DNA of 64,000 bases from an uncultured Muribaculaceae bacterium (lineage in GTDB: Bacteria; Bacteroidota; Bacteroidia; Bacteroidales; Muribaculaceae), in assembly GCA_947176745.1 (NCBI GenBank), contig CAMWRV010000004.1, forward strand, positions 1-64,000. The letters are read 5' to 3'. This document shows positions 23,114 to 31,175 of the stretch, in pieces (position 1 is the first letter of the stretch; each line of letters opens with the position of its first letter). The position numbers and the translations under genes are program-made. The notes under the pieces were generated by a model that was not told where the DNA came from, ran no database searches, and saw nothing but the letters and a program-made list of their open reading frames with translations.

Positions 23114-26100
23114 ATGAGAAAAGAATTACTGACCATGGCGATGCTGACGGCAATGTTGCCGCCGGCTTATGCCGCCTCCGGGACGCATATGCCCGAAGGC
23201 ATGTGCGAGATCGTGCTTGAGGCACACGATGTGTTCGGAAACGGAATCTACGGATTCCAGCTCCTACTTGATGCCGACCACTCCACATACGGAGAGATCT
23301 TCTTCAATCCCGGAGGCTATTTCTTCGGAGATTACGGAGCGTTCGAATACCGGATTCCGGAAAATGCCGATCCGGTGGCAGGAACGGCCAACTGTGTCGT
23401 CGACGGCGAGGTGTCGCTGTTAATTCCGGCCGGTGTCTACGACTGGCTTACGGTTGTTCCGCTCCCGGAGGGGAGGAGCATACCGGATGGAGACTATGCC
23501 ATAGGCGATGACTTCACATTCGTGGCCGGCAAGACGTACCGTTTCAAGGCTGAGATGAGACAGGGACAGTTCGGCATGGAAGACCATATGACTCTGGAGG
23601 TTGATACGGACTACGGCATATCCGGACTTGTGCTGCCGTCGAGCGGAACCGACATGACGGCCGCGGATCAGATCTCGGTCACTGTAGCAAATTGCGGTCA
23701 GACTGTGGCCGATAAGGTGTCGGTGTGTTACTCCATAAATGGTGGCGTGGCAGTATGCGAGACGCTTCCGCAGAGTCCCGCGCCCGGTGAATCGGTAGAA
23801 TATGCGTTTACGACAAAAGCCGACTTCTCGCGCCCGGCCATATACGATGTCGAGGCGTGGGTGGAAGTGGCAGGAGACATGCTGCCTCTTAACGACAGAG
23901 TGAAGGGACGGTTCAGACACTTCGACATACTGGATCCCCCCTTCGCATATGATTTCGCATCGCAGGCCGCCGCATTCGCCGACGACTGGATAATACTTGA
24001 CCGTAACGGCGATGACAGCACGTGGATAATCAACGAGTGGATATCGAATCCGTCGGGAGTGATGGGAGTGGCCGGATGCGGGGGCGCCTTCACAGGCGAC
24101 AGGACCGGAGATGACTGGTTGATATCGCAGCCTCTGAGACTTAAGCGGGGGCCATGCCACGCCCTGCTCACACTGCGCTCGGTAATGGAGTCGACCACAG
24201 AGAGACTGCAGGTCTGTGTCGGCACATCGCCTGAGCCGGAAGATATGAAGGTAGTGGCGACGTTTGAGTTCGCCACCGAGCAATGGATAAAGAAAGCCGT
24301 CAATTTTGAGGTCGGGGAGGACGGTACGTACTATGTGGCCCTTCATGCCGTGTCAGAATCGGGATACAATATCTTTGTGTCAGACATAAGCGTTGACGAG
24401 GGAGAGTTTGAGGGCAGACCTGAGATTGCAGTCACAAAGGTTATCGCTCCGGTCGCCAACTGCGACCTTCCGGCCGACGGCAAGGTCGGACTTGCCATAG
24501 AAAACCGTGGAACGGCCGATCTGAAAGACTACACCCTGACTTGCACCGTGACGCGTCCCGACAACAGCAAGGTGACGGTCTCCTCTGCATTCGGCGAGGC
24601 ACTTGCACCCGACGGCAAGACTGTATGCATGATCACAGAAAGCGTAGATTTCACACAGACAGGAATCTATGACCTTGATTTCAGGATCGCCGCGGCCGAT
24701 GCGGAAGCGAATGCTGTGGCTTGGACCGAGTGCCTTGAGCCCTGGACTGAATTGCCGGTGGTCACCGATTTCAGCAATGATGTCAATACTTTCTTATGGA
24801 TTCCGATGGATGAAGACGGATGGCACTACGAGGCGATGTTCAACGATTTCAGTGCCCGTAAGCATGGAGTCGGTTCCGGACTGCTCTGCAGAGGTATCGC
24901 GATGTCGCATCCGGCGCGTGTCAGGATCTCCTATGTGGCCGGATCAGGATGGGGCGCAACAGCGCTGACAGTTCTTTTCGGCAAGGCAGGTGAAGACCTG
25001 TCGTGCTATACCGAGGTGTTTGCGGACCCCAATGTCACAAATGAGGCCAAGGAGACAGAAATCGTACTTCCCGTCTCCGAACCCGGCAATTACAGTGTGG
25101 TTATAGCCGATACCGGCGACAGCGGCAGCAATGCCTATGTGCGTCTTAACGAAGCCTGTGTGTCAGGTCTTTATCCCCATGATCTGCGTATCGAGATGGC
25201 TGACGGTCCAGTCGCTCCGTTCATGCCGGCACGGCATACGGGCAGAAAGGGCACATATGACGTGGTGGTTACAAACCGCGGTTCGGAACCGATGATGGGA
25301 GTCAGGGTCTGCGCCGCGACCGCTGAAGGCTCCGCCGGAGAGCCGTCGGAAGCTGTCGCAGTGGCCGCAGGCGAGAGTGTCACCGTGCGTGTCGAGGCCG
25401 AGCTACCGGAATATGCACCGGGAGATAGGTTTGAACTTTCAATGACAGTCTCTGCCGACGAGGCTGATGAATATGAGGCCGACAACACGTGGACCTTCCC
25501 GGTGAGCGTTGTGACTGAAGATGTGATTGCTGTCGAGAATCTCAGTGAATTTATATACGGCACGGGCGAGTACGGCAAAGAACTGTATATCGGCAACACA
25601 TACAGTGTGGCGGCTCCGTCGGCCCTGACATCGGTAGATCTCGGACTGGCTCAGACTGACATGGCCGAGATCGCAGACTCTCCGATCGGCCTCAATATAT
25701 ATATGGTAGAGGAGGGACGTCTCGGACGCCGCATCTTCTCTCACGAGTGCAGACGAGGCAACGGCGGCCTGATGACCATAGACATGCAGGACATGCTGCT
25801 TCCGGCAGGAACCTATTATTTCGAGGCCGCGCAGTTGTCGACGATAAACTTCGGACTCGGCTACGATCCGGAAACTCAGTACATCTGCTGGATGCGCGAC
25901 GGTGACGAGATCTCACGTGTACAGGGTTATGCGCTTGCAATAAGGGCGGTCTTCGCAGCGGATTCCAAGGTATATTCCTGCGACGCGTCGGCAGAGCGTT
26001 TCGTGATGCCCGACGTGAAATCCGCGCTGTTCGGCAGTGATGAGACCGTCTCGGCCGTTGTGCGCAATGCCGGCTCGGATGACGCTGAGTTCGACGTCTC

Positions 26101-27142
26101 TCTGTATATGGATGGCGTCAGGATTGCCTCCCGGCGTGTGTCGGCTCTCTATTTCGAGGACAAGACTGTAGAATTCACGGGTGTCGATCTGTCGGAGCCC
26201 GGGATGCACACTCTGGAATGTCGTGTCTCACTTGACGGTGACGGGAATACCGCCAACGATGCCGTGACCATGACGCTGACAAGCGATGCTCCGCTTGATC
26301 CTTTCAGAATGGACTTCGAAGGCTGCAATGACTTCGATGCCGCCGGCGACCGGCTCAATCCACGGTGGACTACCGAAGATTTAAATGGCGTCAGCACCAC
26401 CTTCTTCTGGCGTTACAACCACCGTAACAGGGGAGTTCCGTGCGGATTCATGGCCTACAATACCCACAATACGGTGCCGAGCATGGATGAGACGCCTCTT
26501 GAAGGCTTCAGTGCCTGTGAAGGCGACAGATTTGGCGTGGCGTTCTGCTACTCAAGCTATGCCGAGGGAGGAAGCGAACATGAGCGGTGCGATGTGTGGA
26601 TGGTCTCTCCGTTGCTTCAGCTTGGCGACAATTCGTCATTCAAGGTGAATGTCAAGACATACGCACTCGACACACCGGACGCGGAACTTGAACCCTTCCG
26701 CATACTTGTGTCGGAAGAGGAGGAGGGTTATGGCGGCTTTGTCGTTATCGGCGATGACATACGCCGCGCTCCCGTCGGAGACTGGGGGCTTGCCGAGGCC
26801 GACCTTTCGGATTACGACAACCGCAAGGTGCGTGTGGCGGTACAGTATGTCGGCGTTCCGTTGAAAAACACATGTCTGATGATCGATAACCTTGTGGTTG
26901 AGACCGAGACATCGGGAGTGTCGGGAGTGAATGCCGCCCGTGCGGGACTGCGTTACGACGCCGTATGCGGAACCGTGGTGTATGGCGACGTCGACGAGAA
27001 AGGCGACATATATGTATTTGCCTCCGACGGAACATGTGTGGCCGTTGCTTTGGAGGCTCATGCGGCCGACGTGTCCTCGCTTCCTGCCGGCGTTTATGTG
27101 GCGCGTACCGGTGATTCAGTGCTGAAGTTCATGAGACGCTGA
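23114..27142 (+). CDS. Giant secreted adhesin-like protein (choice-of-anchor J/cleaved-adhesin domains)
   Basis: 1342 residues with a signal peptide (ending PPAYAA). The N-terminal 170 residues form a beta domain of unknown type. Then CARDB-like modules (ISVTVANCGQTVADKVSVCYSI) alternate with domains of the cleaved-adhesin/choice-of-anchor J type: about 270-435 (DDWIILDRNGDDSTWI to DDWLISQPLRL), about 555-695, and about 1110-1290 (FRMDFEGCNDFD to VWMVSPLLQLG). These jelly-roll domains occur in gingipain adhesin regions and bind proteins or glycans. The last residues (SLPAGVYVARTGDSVLKFMRR) look like a type IX secretion sorting signal, so it is probably surface-exposed. Ligand unknown. Confidence 0.75.
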   Translation: MRKELLTMAMLTAMLPPAYAASGTHMPEGMCEIVLEAHDVFGNGIYGFQLLLDADHSTYGEIFFNPGGYFFGDYGAFEYRIPENADPVAGTANCVVDGEVSLLIPAGVYDWLTVVPLPEGRSIPDGDYAIGDDFTFVAGKTYRFKAEMRQGQFGMEDHMTLEVDTDYGISGLVLPSSGTDMTAADQISVTVANCGQTVADKVSVCYSINGGVAVCETLPQSPAPGESVEYAFTTKADFSRPAIYDVEAWVEVAGDMLPLNDRVKGRFRHFDILDPPFAYDFASQAAAFADDWIILDRNGDDSTWIINEWISNPSGVMGVAGCGGAFTGDRTGDDWLISQPLRLKRGPCHALLTLRSVMESTTERLQVCVGTSPEPEDMKVVATFEFATEQWIKKAVNFEVGEDGTYYVALHAVSESGYNIFVSDISVDEGEFEGRPEIAVTKVIAPVANCDLPADGKVGLAIENRGTADLKDYTLTCTVTRPDNSKVTVSSAFGEALAPDGKTVCMITESVDFTQTGIYDLDFRIAAADAEANAVAWTECLEPWTELPVVTDFSNDVNTFLWIPMDEDGWHYEAMFNDFSARKHGVGSGLLCRGIAMSHPARVRISYVAGSGWGATALTVLFGKAGEDLSCYTEVFADPNVTNEAKETEIVLPVSEPGNYSVVIADTGDSGSNAYVRLNEACVSGLYPHDLRIEMADGPVAPFMPARHTGRKGTYDVVVTNRGSEPMMGVRVCAATAEGSAGEPSEAVAVAAGESVTVRVEAELPEYAPGDRFELSMTVSADEADEYEADNTWTFPVSVVTEDVIAVENLSEFIYGTGEYGKELYIGNTYSVAAPSALTSVDLGLAQTDMAEIADSPIGLNIYMVEEGRLGRRIFSHECRRGNGGLMTIDMQDMLLPAGTYYFEAAQLSTINFGLGYDPETQYICWMRDGDEISRVQGYALAIRAVFAADSKVYSCDASAERFVMPDVKSALFGSDETVSAVVRNAGSDDAEFDVSLYMDGVRIASRRVSALYFEDKTVEFTGVDLSEPGMHTLECRVSLDGDGNTANDAVTMTLTSDAPLDPFRMDFEGCNDFDAAGDRLNPRWTTEDLNGVSTTFFWRYNHRNRGVPCGFMAYNTHNTVPSMDETPLEGFSACEGDRFGVAFCYSSYAEGGSEHERCDVWMVSPLLQLGDNSSFKVNVKTYALDTPDAELEPFRILVSEEEEGYGGFVVIGDDIRRAPVGDWGLAEADLSDYDNRKVRVAVQYVGVPLKNTCLMIDNLVVETETSGVSGVNAARAGLRYDAVCGTVVYGDVDEKGDIYVFASDGTCVAVALEAHAADVSSLPAGVYVARTGDSVLKFMRR

Positions 27143-27210
27143 CACATGATGGCAAAGCTGAATTTCCGCTGACAGATCCCCCGGAAAGCAGCCAAGACCG
27201 TGCAATATTG

Positions 27211-27252
27211 AACCGACCCAAAAAGTCAGACAAATAACTTTTTGGGTCGGTT
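27211..27252. terminator. Bidirectional terminator
   Basis: AACCGACCCAAAAAGT (27211-27226) is perfectly complementary to ACTTTTTGGGTCGGTT (27237-27252), 16 base pairs with a 10-base loop, between convergent genes ending at 27142 (+) and 27290 (-). Confidence 0.85.
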
Positions 27253-27289
27253 CTATTTTAAATACATAGGAGACAGGCTGACGCGGGTG

Positions 27290-27745
27290 TCAGTCGTCGC
27301 TGTTGCGGACGCCCTTGTACTGGCCGAGAAGATTGAAGCGGTGTTCCGACCCGTCGGAAAGGATTATGTCGTAGCCGGCGTTGCGTTTGGCTATGCCGGT
27401 CACGGAGAGCGAGGCAAAGTTTTTAGCGACATATTTCTTTACGGTTCCGGGCACAAGTGTCTCCGGCACTTCGCGCTTGCCGCAGTTGACCGATGTCCAG
27501 CTTCCCTTGTTGCTGAACTCTATCTTAGTGCCGTTGGTGAGCTTGACATCATAATCGGTCTTTTTCAGCAGATGTTTGTCGACCTTAATCATGCTTACCT
27601 TTGCTTTTGGGAAATGCTCGTCGAGCATGGCGCGGGCTTCCTCGGGAAGATCCTCACGGTTGATAGTGTATTTGTCAAAGATCGATGCCTGTGCTGTCGA
27701 CAGGCAGAATGCCAGCGCGAGAAGCGCGAACAGCAGTTTTCTCAT
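27290..27745 (-). CDS. PepSY-like (DUF2874) periplasmic protein
   Basis: A 151-residue protein with a signal peptide (MRKLLFALLALAFCLSTAQA). Two PepSY-like repeats follow: LPEEARAMLDEHFPKAKVSMIKVDKHLLKKTDYDVKLTNGTKIEFSNKGSW (about 33-83) and a second half to GYDIILSDGSEHRFNLLGQY. This matches the Bacteroidetes PepSY-like group with a BLIP-type fold. Members are periplasmic and of unknown function; some lie near two-component systems. It is alone in its transcript. No convincing promoter is visible in the 203 bases upstream (27746-27948). Confidence 0.8.
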   Translation of the reverse strand: MRKLLFALLALAFCLSTAQASIFDKYTINREDLPEEARAMLDEHFPKAKVSMIKVDKHLLKKTDYDVKLTNGTKIEFSNKGSWTSVNCGKREVPETLVPGTVKKYVAKNFASLSVTGIAKRNAGYDIILSDGSEHRFNLLGQYKGVRNSDD

Positions 27746-27916
27746 TGTAAAAAGGGTTGTGATAAAACGTATAGAATTAGTATCTCCCCCTAAACGCGCC
27801 TTTGCGCACCCTCATGATATCCGTTAAATTTCTTTAGATAAAAGTAACAGCCGTAAGCACACGGATGCTCTGACGATGCATCGAAAAAAGCCCTGCCGAA
27901 GCAGACCCTTAATGAT

Positions 27917-27949
27917 ATGTTTGATGTCGCAATTTGCGACATCAAACAT
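27917..27949. repeat. Palindrome at the 3' end of the ORF6N gene
   Basis: 16-bp perfect arms (ATGTTTGATGTCGCAA and its complement) around a single T, ending at the first base of the ORF6N stop codon. The core GATGTCGCA/TGCGACATC also occurs inside the same gene. Confidence 0.85.
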
Positions 27950-28911
27950 TATCTCAGTTTTGAAAGAATGTCATTCGGATTCTGTTGCATCTGACTGAAA
28001 GCTACAATTTTCTTCCCAAGGTCTTTTATTGAGCCTCCTATGAAATACACAGTATTATCTACAATGAGAAAACGGTCATGCACATTTGTGCAGTTCCTGA
28101 CTTCTATACGCGGATATTGGGCGTTATGTCTGCGTAGATCATTGCTGATTTGAGAATGGCGCGGGTCTGTATAGATTGTTGCCGATACGCCTTCCTTACG
28201 CTTTGTCAGGATTTTCAGTATTCGGTCGTCCACATAATTATCTATGAGAATTATTCTCGTTGTGGCTTTTCTGATTAAGTCGGAGATAAGCGTGTAAGCG
28301 TCAAAAATCTGTCCCTCAAAGAAAAATCCTTCTATTGGCTCGGAATCCTTGTCATCAAGGCGTGTCAGTACCTCTTCAAATTTTCTATCATGTTCCGAAA
28401 GATGGCGATTGACCAATAAGTAATTATGTTCTATGGTTTCAAGCCTTTTGAACATATGAGCATTACTCATCAGAAAACTACGCATTGAAGTAAATGCCCT
28501 CATAATACGGATATTTACCTCAATAGCCGTTTTTGAACGGAGCACGCTGCTTAGCATGGCGACGCCATTTTCAGTGAAGGCATACGGCAACTTTCTACTG
28601 CCACCCCAACTTGATATCTCATTTTGTGATTTCAAACTTGATGTCGCAAAATGCGACATCAAGTTTGAAATCTCGTCTTTTGTGAGCTGAAACATAAAAT
28701 CTTCGGGGAAGCGTTCAATGTTTCTCTTGACTTGCTCATTTAGGCGTCGTGTCTCCACACCATACAATCGGGCTAAATCGCCGTCGAGCATTACCTGCTG
28801 GCCGCGAATCATATGAATCAGACTCTCTATCGGCAGCAATGGAGAACTATCGTCACCATTGATGGGTTCGAGTGTATTTTTATTTTCGGTTTCTTTCATT
28901 GAGGTTGCCAT
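27949..28911 (-). CDS. ORF6N-domain protein with PLD-like C-terminal domain
   Basis: 320 residues from the ATG at 28911 (an ATG 11 codons upstream and one 4 codons downstream are alternatives). The ORF6N domain covers about 25-150: IRGQQVMLDGDLARLYGVETRRLNEQVKRN, RFPEDFMFQLTKDE, GGSRKLPYAFTENGVAMLSSVL. ORF6N is a DNA-binding module related to phage KilA-N proteins. The C-terminal part (about 195-310) ends with NVHDRFLIVDNTVYFIGGSIKDLGKK, a phospholipase-D-like HxD arrangement seen in many Bacteroidetes ORF6N proteins. Residues around MSHFATSSLKSQNEISSWGG, where relatives run straight into WGG, are encoded by a 43-base palindrome. The gene is AT-rich against the window, suggesting transfer. 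Role unknown; possibly a phage- or element-derived regulator. Confidence 0.85.
   Translation of the reverse strand: MATSMKETENKNTLEPINGDDSSPLLPIESLIHMIRGQQVMLDGDLARLYGVETRRLNEQVKRNIERFPEDFMFQLTKDEISNLMSHFATSSLKSQNEISSWGGSRKLPYAFTENGVAMLSSVLRSKTAIEVNIRIMRAFTSMRSFLMSNAHMFKRLETIEHNYLLVNRHLSEHDRKFEEVLTRLDDKDSEPIEGFFFEGQIFDAYTLISDLIRKATTRIILIDNYVDDRILKILTKRKEGVSATIYTDPRHSQISNDLRRHNAQYPRIEVRNCTNVHDRFLIVDNTVYFIGGSIKDLGKKIVAFSQMQQNPNDILSKLR
28629..28671. repeat. Palindrome inside the ORF6N coding sequence
   Basis: 20-bp perfect arms at 28629-28648 (ATTTCAAACTTGATGTCGCA) and 28652-28671 around AAA. It is in frame and shares its GATGTCGCA core with the palindrome at 27917-27949. Confidence 0.88.
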
Positions 28912-29108
28912 TCTGACAGTAAAGTTAATAAAAATATTCGGCAAATCAGCGATTTACAGCGTAATTCGTTGATTTGCCGATGTCATTTTGCTTATCAAGT
29001 TTTAGGATGCTTTCGCAAGCTCGTCGAAATTCTCGATAAATTCTTCGAGTCGCTCTCGGAAAACCATAGTTCGCGGATTTGTAAAAAATAAACATTTGTG
29101 CGAATTGT

Positions 29109-29140
29109 GTTGGCAAATATTCGTAAATTTTATATATTTG
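29109..29140 (+). promoter_or_regulatory. Candidate promoter of the LytS/LytTR operon
   Basis: TATATTTG (29133-29140) matches TAnnTTTG. GTTG (29109-29112) lies 20 bases upstream, one base off TTTG. It is 47 bases before the start of the kinase. No convincing gene is seen in 28945-29187. Confidence 0.55.
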
Positions 29141-29187
29141 CAATCAATAGTCAGAATATCTACCATCTTTTGTAGAAACAGCAATAT

Positions 29188-30165
29188 ATGACAGGAAAGA
29201 AATTGAAATCATTTTTGACGTGGATATTGGCTATCCTCTGTTATTACGCGTGGTTTCAGGCTTTCTACAATGTCATGAGATGCGGTTCGATATTCCCGTA
29301 TCCTGATTTCCGGTCTGTCATGCTCGGCATAGCCAATAATCTGCCTCCGGTCATTCTTGAGTGTCTTCTGAATCTTTTTATAATCTTTCACCTTGTAAGA
29401 ATCAGAGATCTTAGAGTGAAGATCTTCATCGACATGATCCTGTCTGTAGCGGGAGTGGTCTTGATCGACTGGCTGTATATCTTTGTCAGCGGTAAAGAGG
29501 TTGAAGACTGGGCCGGAACTGTGCTTGCCGATATTATTATTTTCTTCGGCATAGAGGTTCTGTTTTATTTCAGACGTCTATCACGGATGCGCGAGGAAAT
29601 GGAAGAGTCCCGTCGACAGGCCATGCAGTACAGATATGACGCACTTAAGGCTCAGATCAACCCTCATTTCCTGTTCAATTCGCTCAACATCCTTAATTCG
29701 CTGATCTCCATCGACGCACAGCGTTCGAAGAGGTTTATACAGGAACTTTCACGCATGTACCGCTACATAATGTCACAGCACAACCGCGAGACTATCAGTG
29801 TTGCTGAGGAATTTGATTTCCTTGCCTCATACGTGTCGATACTTGAAATGCGCTACAACAACAAGTTCTCTGTCTTGCTTCATGGCGATCCTGCCGCCGG
29901 CCGGCGTATAATACCCTTTACCATGCAGCTGTTGCTGGAAAATGTCACAAAACACAATGCCATAACTTCGTCCACACCGATGATTGTCGATATTCATGTG
30001 GGTTCAGAAGGTATAACCGTGACAAATCCGGTGTATCCCCGTGAAAATGTATCCGGAAACCAATTCGGACTCAGATACCTTACTCAGCTTTATGCATCGC
30101 ATGAACGGCGATTCACCGTAGAAAAGACAGATCAGTATTTTACGGCTCATGTGCCTTATCTTTAA
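29188..30165 (+). CDS. LytS/YpdA-type sensor histidine kinase
   Basis: A 325-residue protein. Four transmembrane helices lie at about 9-27, 47-69, 78-100 and 111-128; a short coiled coil leads to the His_kinase domain RYDALKAQINPHFLFNSLNILNSL with phospho-acceptor H160. The ATPase part is short: LLLENVTKHN is the N box, while glycine boxes are weak, as in many members of this family. There is no extracellular sensor domain, so the membrane part itself probably senses. It is followed 4 bases later by its LytTR response regulator, and then by a giant adhesin-like gene as possible target. Confidence 0.9.
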   Translation: MTGKKLKSFLTWILAILCYYAWFQAFYNVMRCGSIFPYPDFRSVMLGIANNLPPVILECLLNLFIIFHLVRIRDLRVKIFIDMILSVAGVVLIDWLYIFVSGKEVEDWAGTVLADIIIFFGIEVLFYFRRLSRMREEMEESRRQAMQYRYDALKAQINPHFLFNSLNILNSLISIDAQRSKRFIQELSRMYRYIMSQHNRETISVAEEFDFLASYVSILEMRYNNKFSVLLHGDPAAGRRIIPFTMQLLLENVTKHNAITSSTPMIVDIHVGSEGITVTNPVYPRENVSGNQFGLRYLTQLYASHERRFTVEKTDQYFTAHVPYL

Positions 30166-30169
30166 GATT

Positions 30170-30928
30170 ATGAGAATCAGATATGCCATTATCGAGAACG
30201 AGGAGTATTCGCGAATCAATCTGCAGAATATCATAAAGGCTGTCAGGCCCGAATACGAATTGATATTTTATTCCGAGACAGTCTGCGACAGTGTTTCAAT
30301 GCTTTCGAAATCTTGCGTGCCTGATCTGGTATTTATGGATATCGAGCTTGATGACGGGAATTGCTTCGACATATTCAGACGTGCGGATCCGGATATGCCG
30401 GTCATATTCACGACAGCATACGATGAGTATGCTCTAAAGGCATTCAGAGTCAACAGTGTGGACTACATATTAAAACCAATAACGGAAGAAGATGTAGAGA
30501 GAGCCATATTGAAGTATGAGAAAAGAAATCTTGCGGCACGCGACTGGAGACAAGTGTCGGAAGACTACACGTCACTGCGCACCCGCTCGCGTATGCTTGT
30601 CAGCGACGGCAACGGTTATTCGTTTGTTCACACCGACGATATTGCATGGTTCGAGTCTGAAGATAAATATGTGTCGATCAGACTGAATAACGGCAAGATT
30701 CTGCTCACTGACCAGGACTCTCTCGATATGACAGCGCAGGTTCTTGATTCCGACCGTTTTTTTCGGATATCTCGTCAGGTAGTGACGTCGATCAGTGCGA
30801 TCTCAAAAGTGAGCAAGCATCTTAGAGGGCGTCTTCAAGTGGAACTGCGTGCCGGATCGGAGAAAAGAATGGAGACTGTCAGCGCGGCCCGCCGACCCGG
30901 ATTTCTAAACTGGCTCGGACATATATGA
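30170..30928 (+). CDS. LytTR-family response regulator
   Basis: 252 residues from the ATG at 30170, 4 bases after the kinase stop. The receiver domain (about 1-120) has phospho-acceptor D57 in LVFMDIELDDG, the T/S at FTTAYDEYA and K at YILKPI. The usual acidic pair near the N-terminus is altered: IIENEEYS gives E9-N10-E11 instead of the common D-D/E. The LytTR DNA-binding domain covers about 140-240 (IAWFESEDKYVSIRLNNGKILLTDQDSL, RFFRISRQVVTSISAI). LytTR proteins bind direct repeats upstream of target promoters. The nearest candidate target is the adhesin-like gene starting 247 bases downstream. Confidence 0.92.
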   Translation: MRIRYAIIENEEYSRINLQNIIKAVRPEYELIFYSETVCDSVSMLSKSCVPDLVFMDIELDDGNCFDIFRRADPDMPVIFTTAYDEYALKAFRVNSVDYILKPITEEDVERAILKYEKRNLAARDWRQVSEDYTSLRTRSRMLVSDGNGYSFVHTDDIAWFESEDKYVSIRLNNGKILLTDQDSLDMTAQVLDSDRFFRISRQVVTSISAISKVSKHLRGRLQVELRAGSEKRMETVSAARRPGFLNWLGHI

Positions 30929-31019
30929 ATCATGGTATGGCATGCCAGGACATAAAAACGGCTCTGTCGTTCATTGCGACGAGTTCAGTCCCCCAAATGT
31001 CAACTTCGTCATTTTTTTA

Positions 31020-31050
31020 TTTGACCCAATCCTTTCATTCTATAACTTAG
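31020..31050 (+). promoter_or_regulatory. Candidate promoter of the 1463-residue adhesin-like gene
   Basis: TTTG (31020-31023), a 19-base spacer and TAACTTAG (31043-31050), one base off TAnnTTTG. It implies a leader of about 120 bases before the start at 31176, long enough for regulation at RNA level. Confidence 0.55.
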
Positions 31051-31175
31051 CAGTGTGCCGAAAGATAGCGAATAGCCTCCGCATGTCTGGCAGGGCTGAC
31101 TCCGAGGGTTATAACAAAGGTCTTTCCCCGGACTCGGCTTTATATTCACATAAGACCTTTTCCAGACAGATCCAT

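Noticed and set aside
27949..28911. Prophage remnant around the ORF6N gene
   Set aside because: ORF6N domains occur in phages, but no other phage genes are visible within several kilobases.
28946..29143. 65-codon minus-strand frame upstream of the ORF6N gene
   Set aside because: No signal, no recognisable domain, and it lies in the AT-rich promoter region of the kinase gene.
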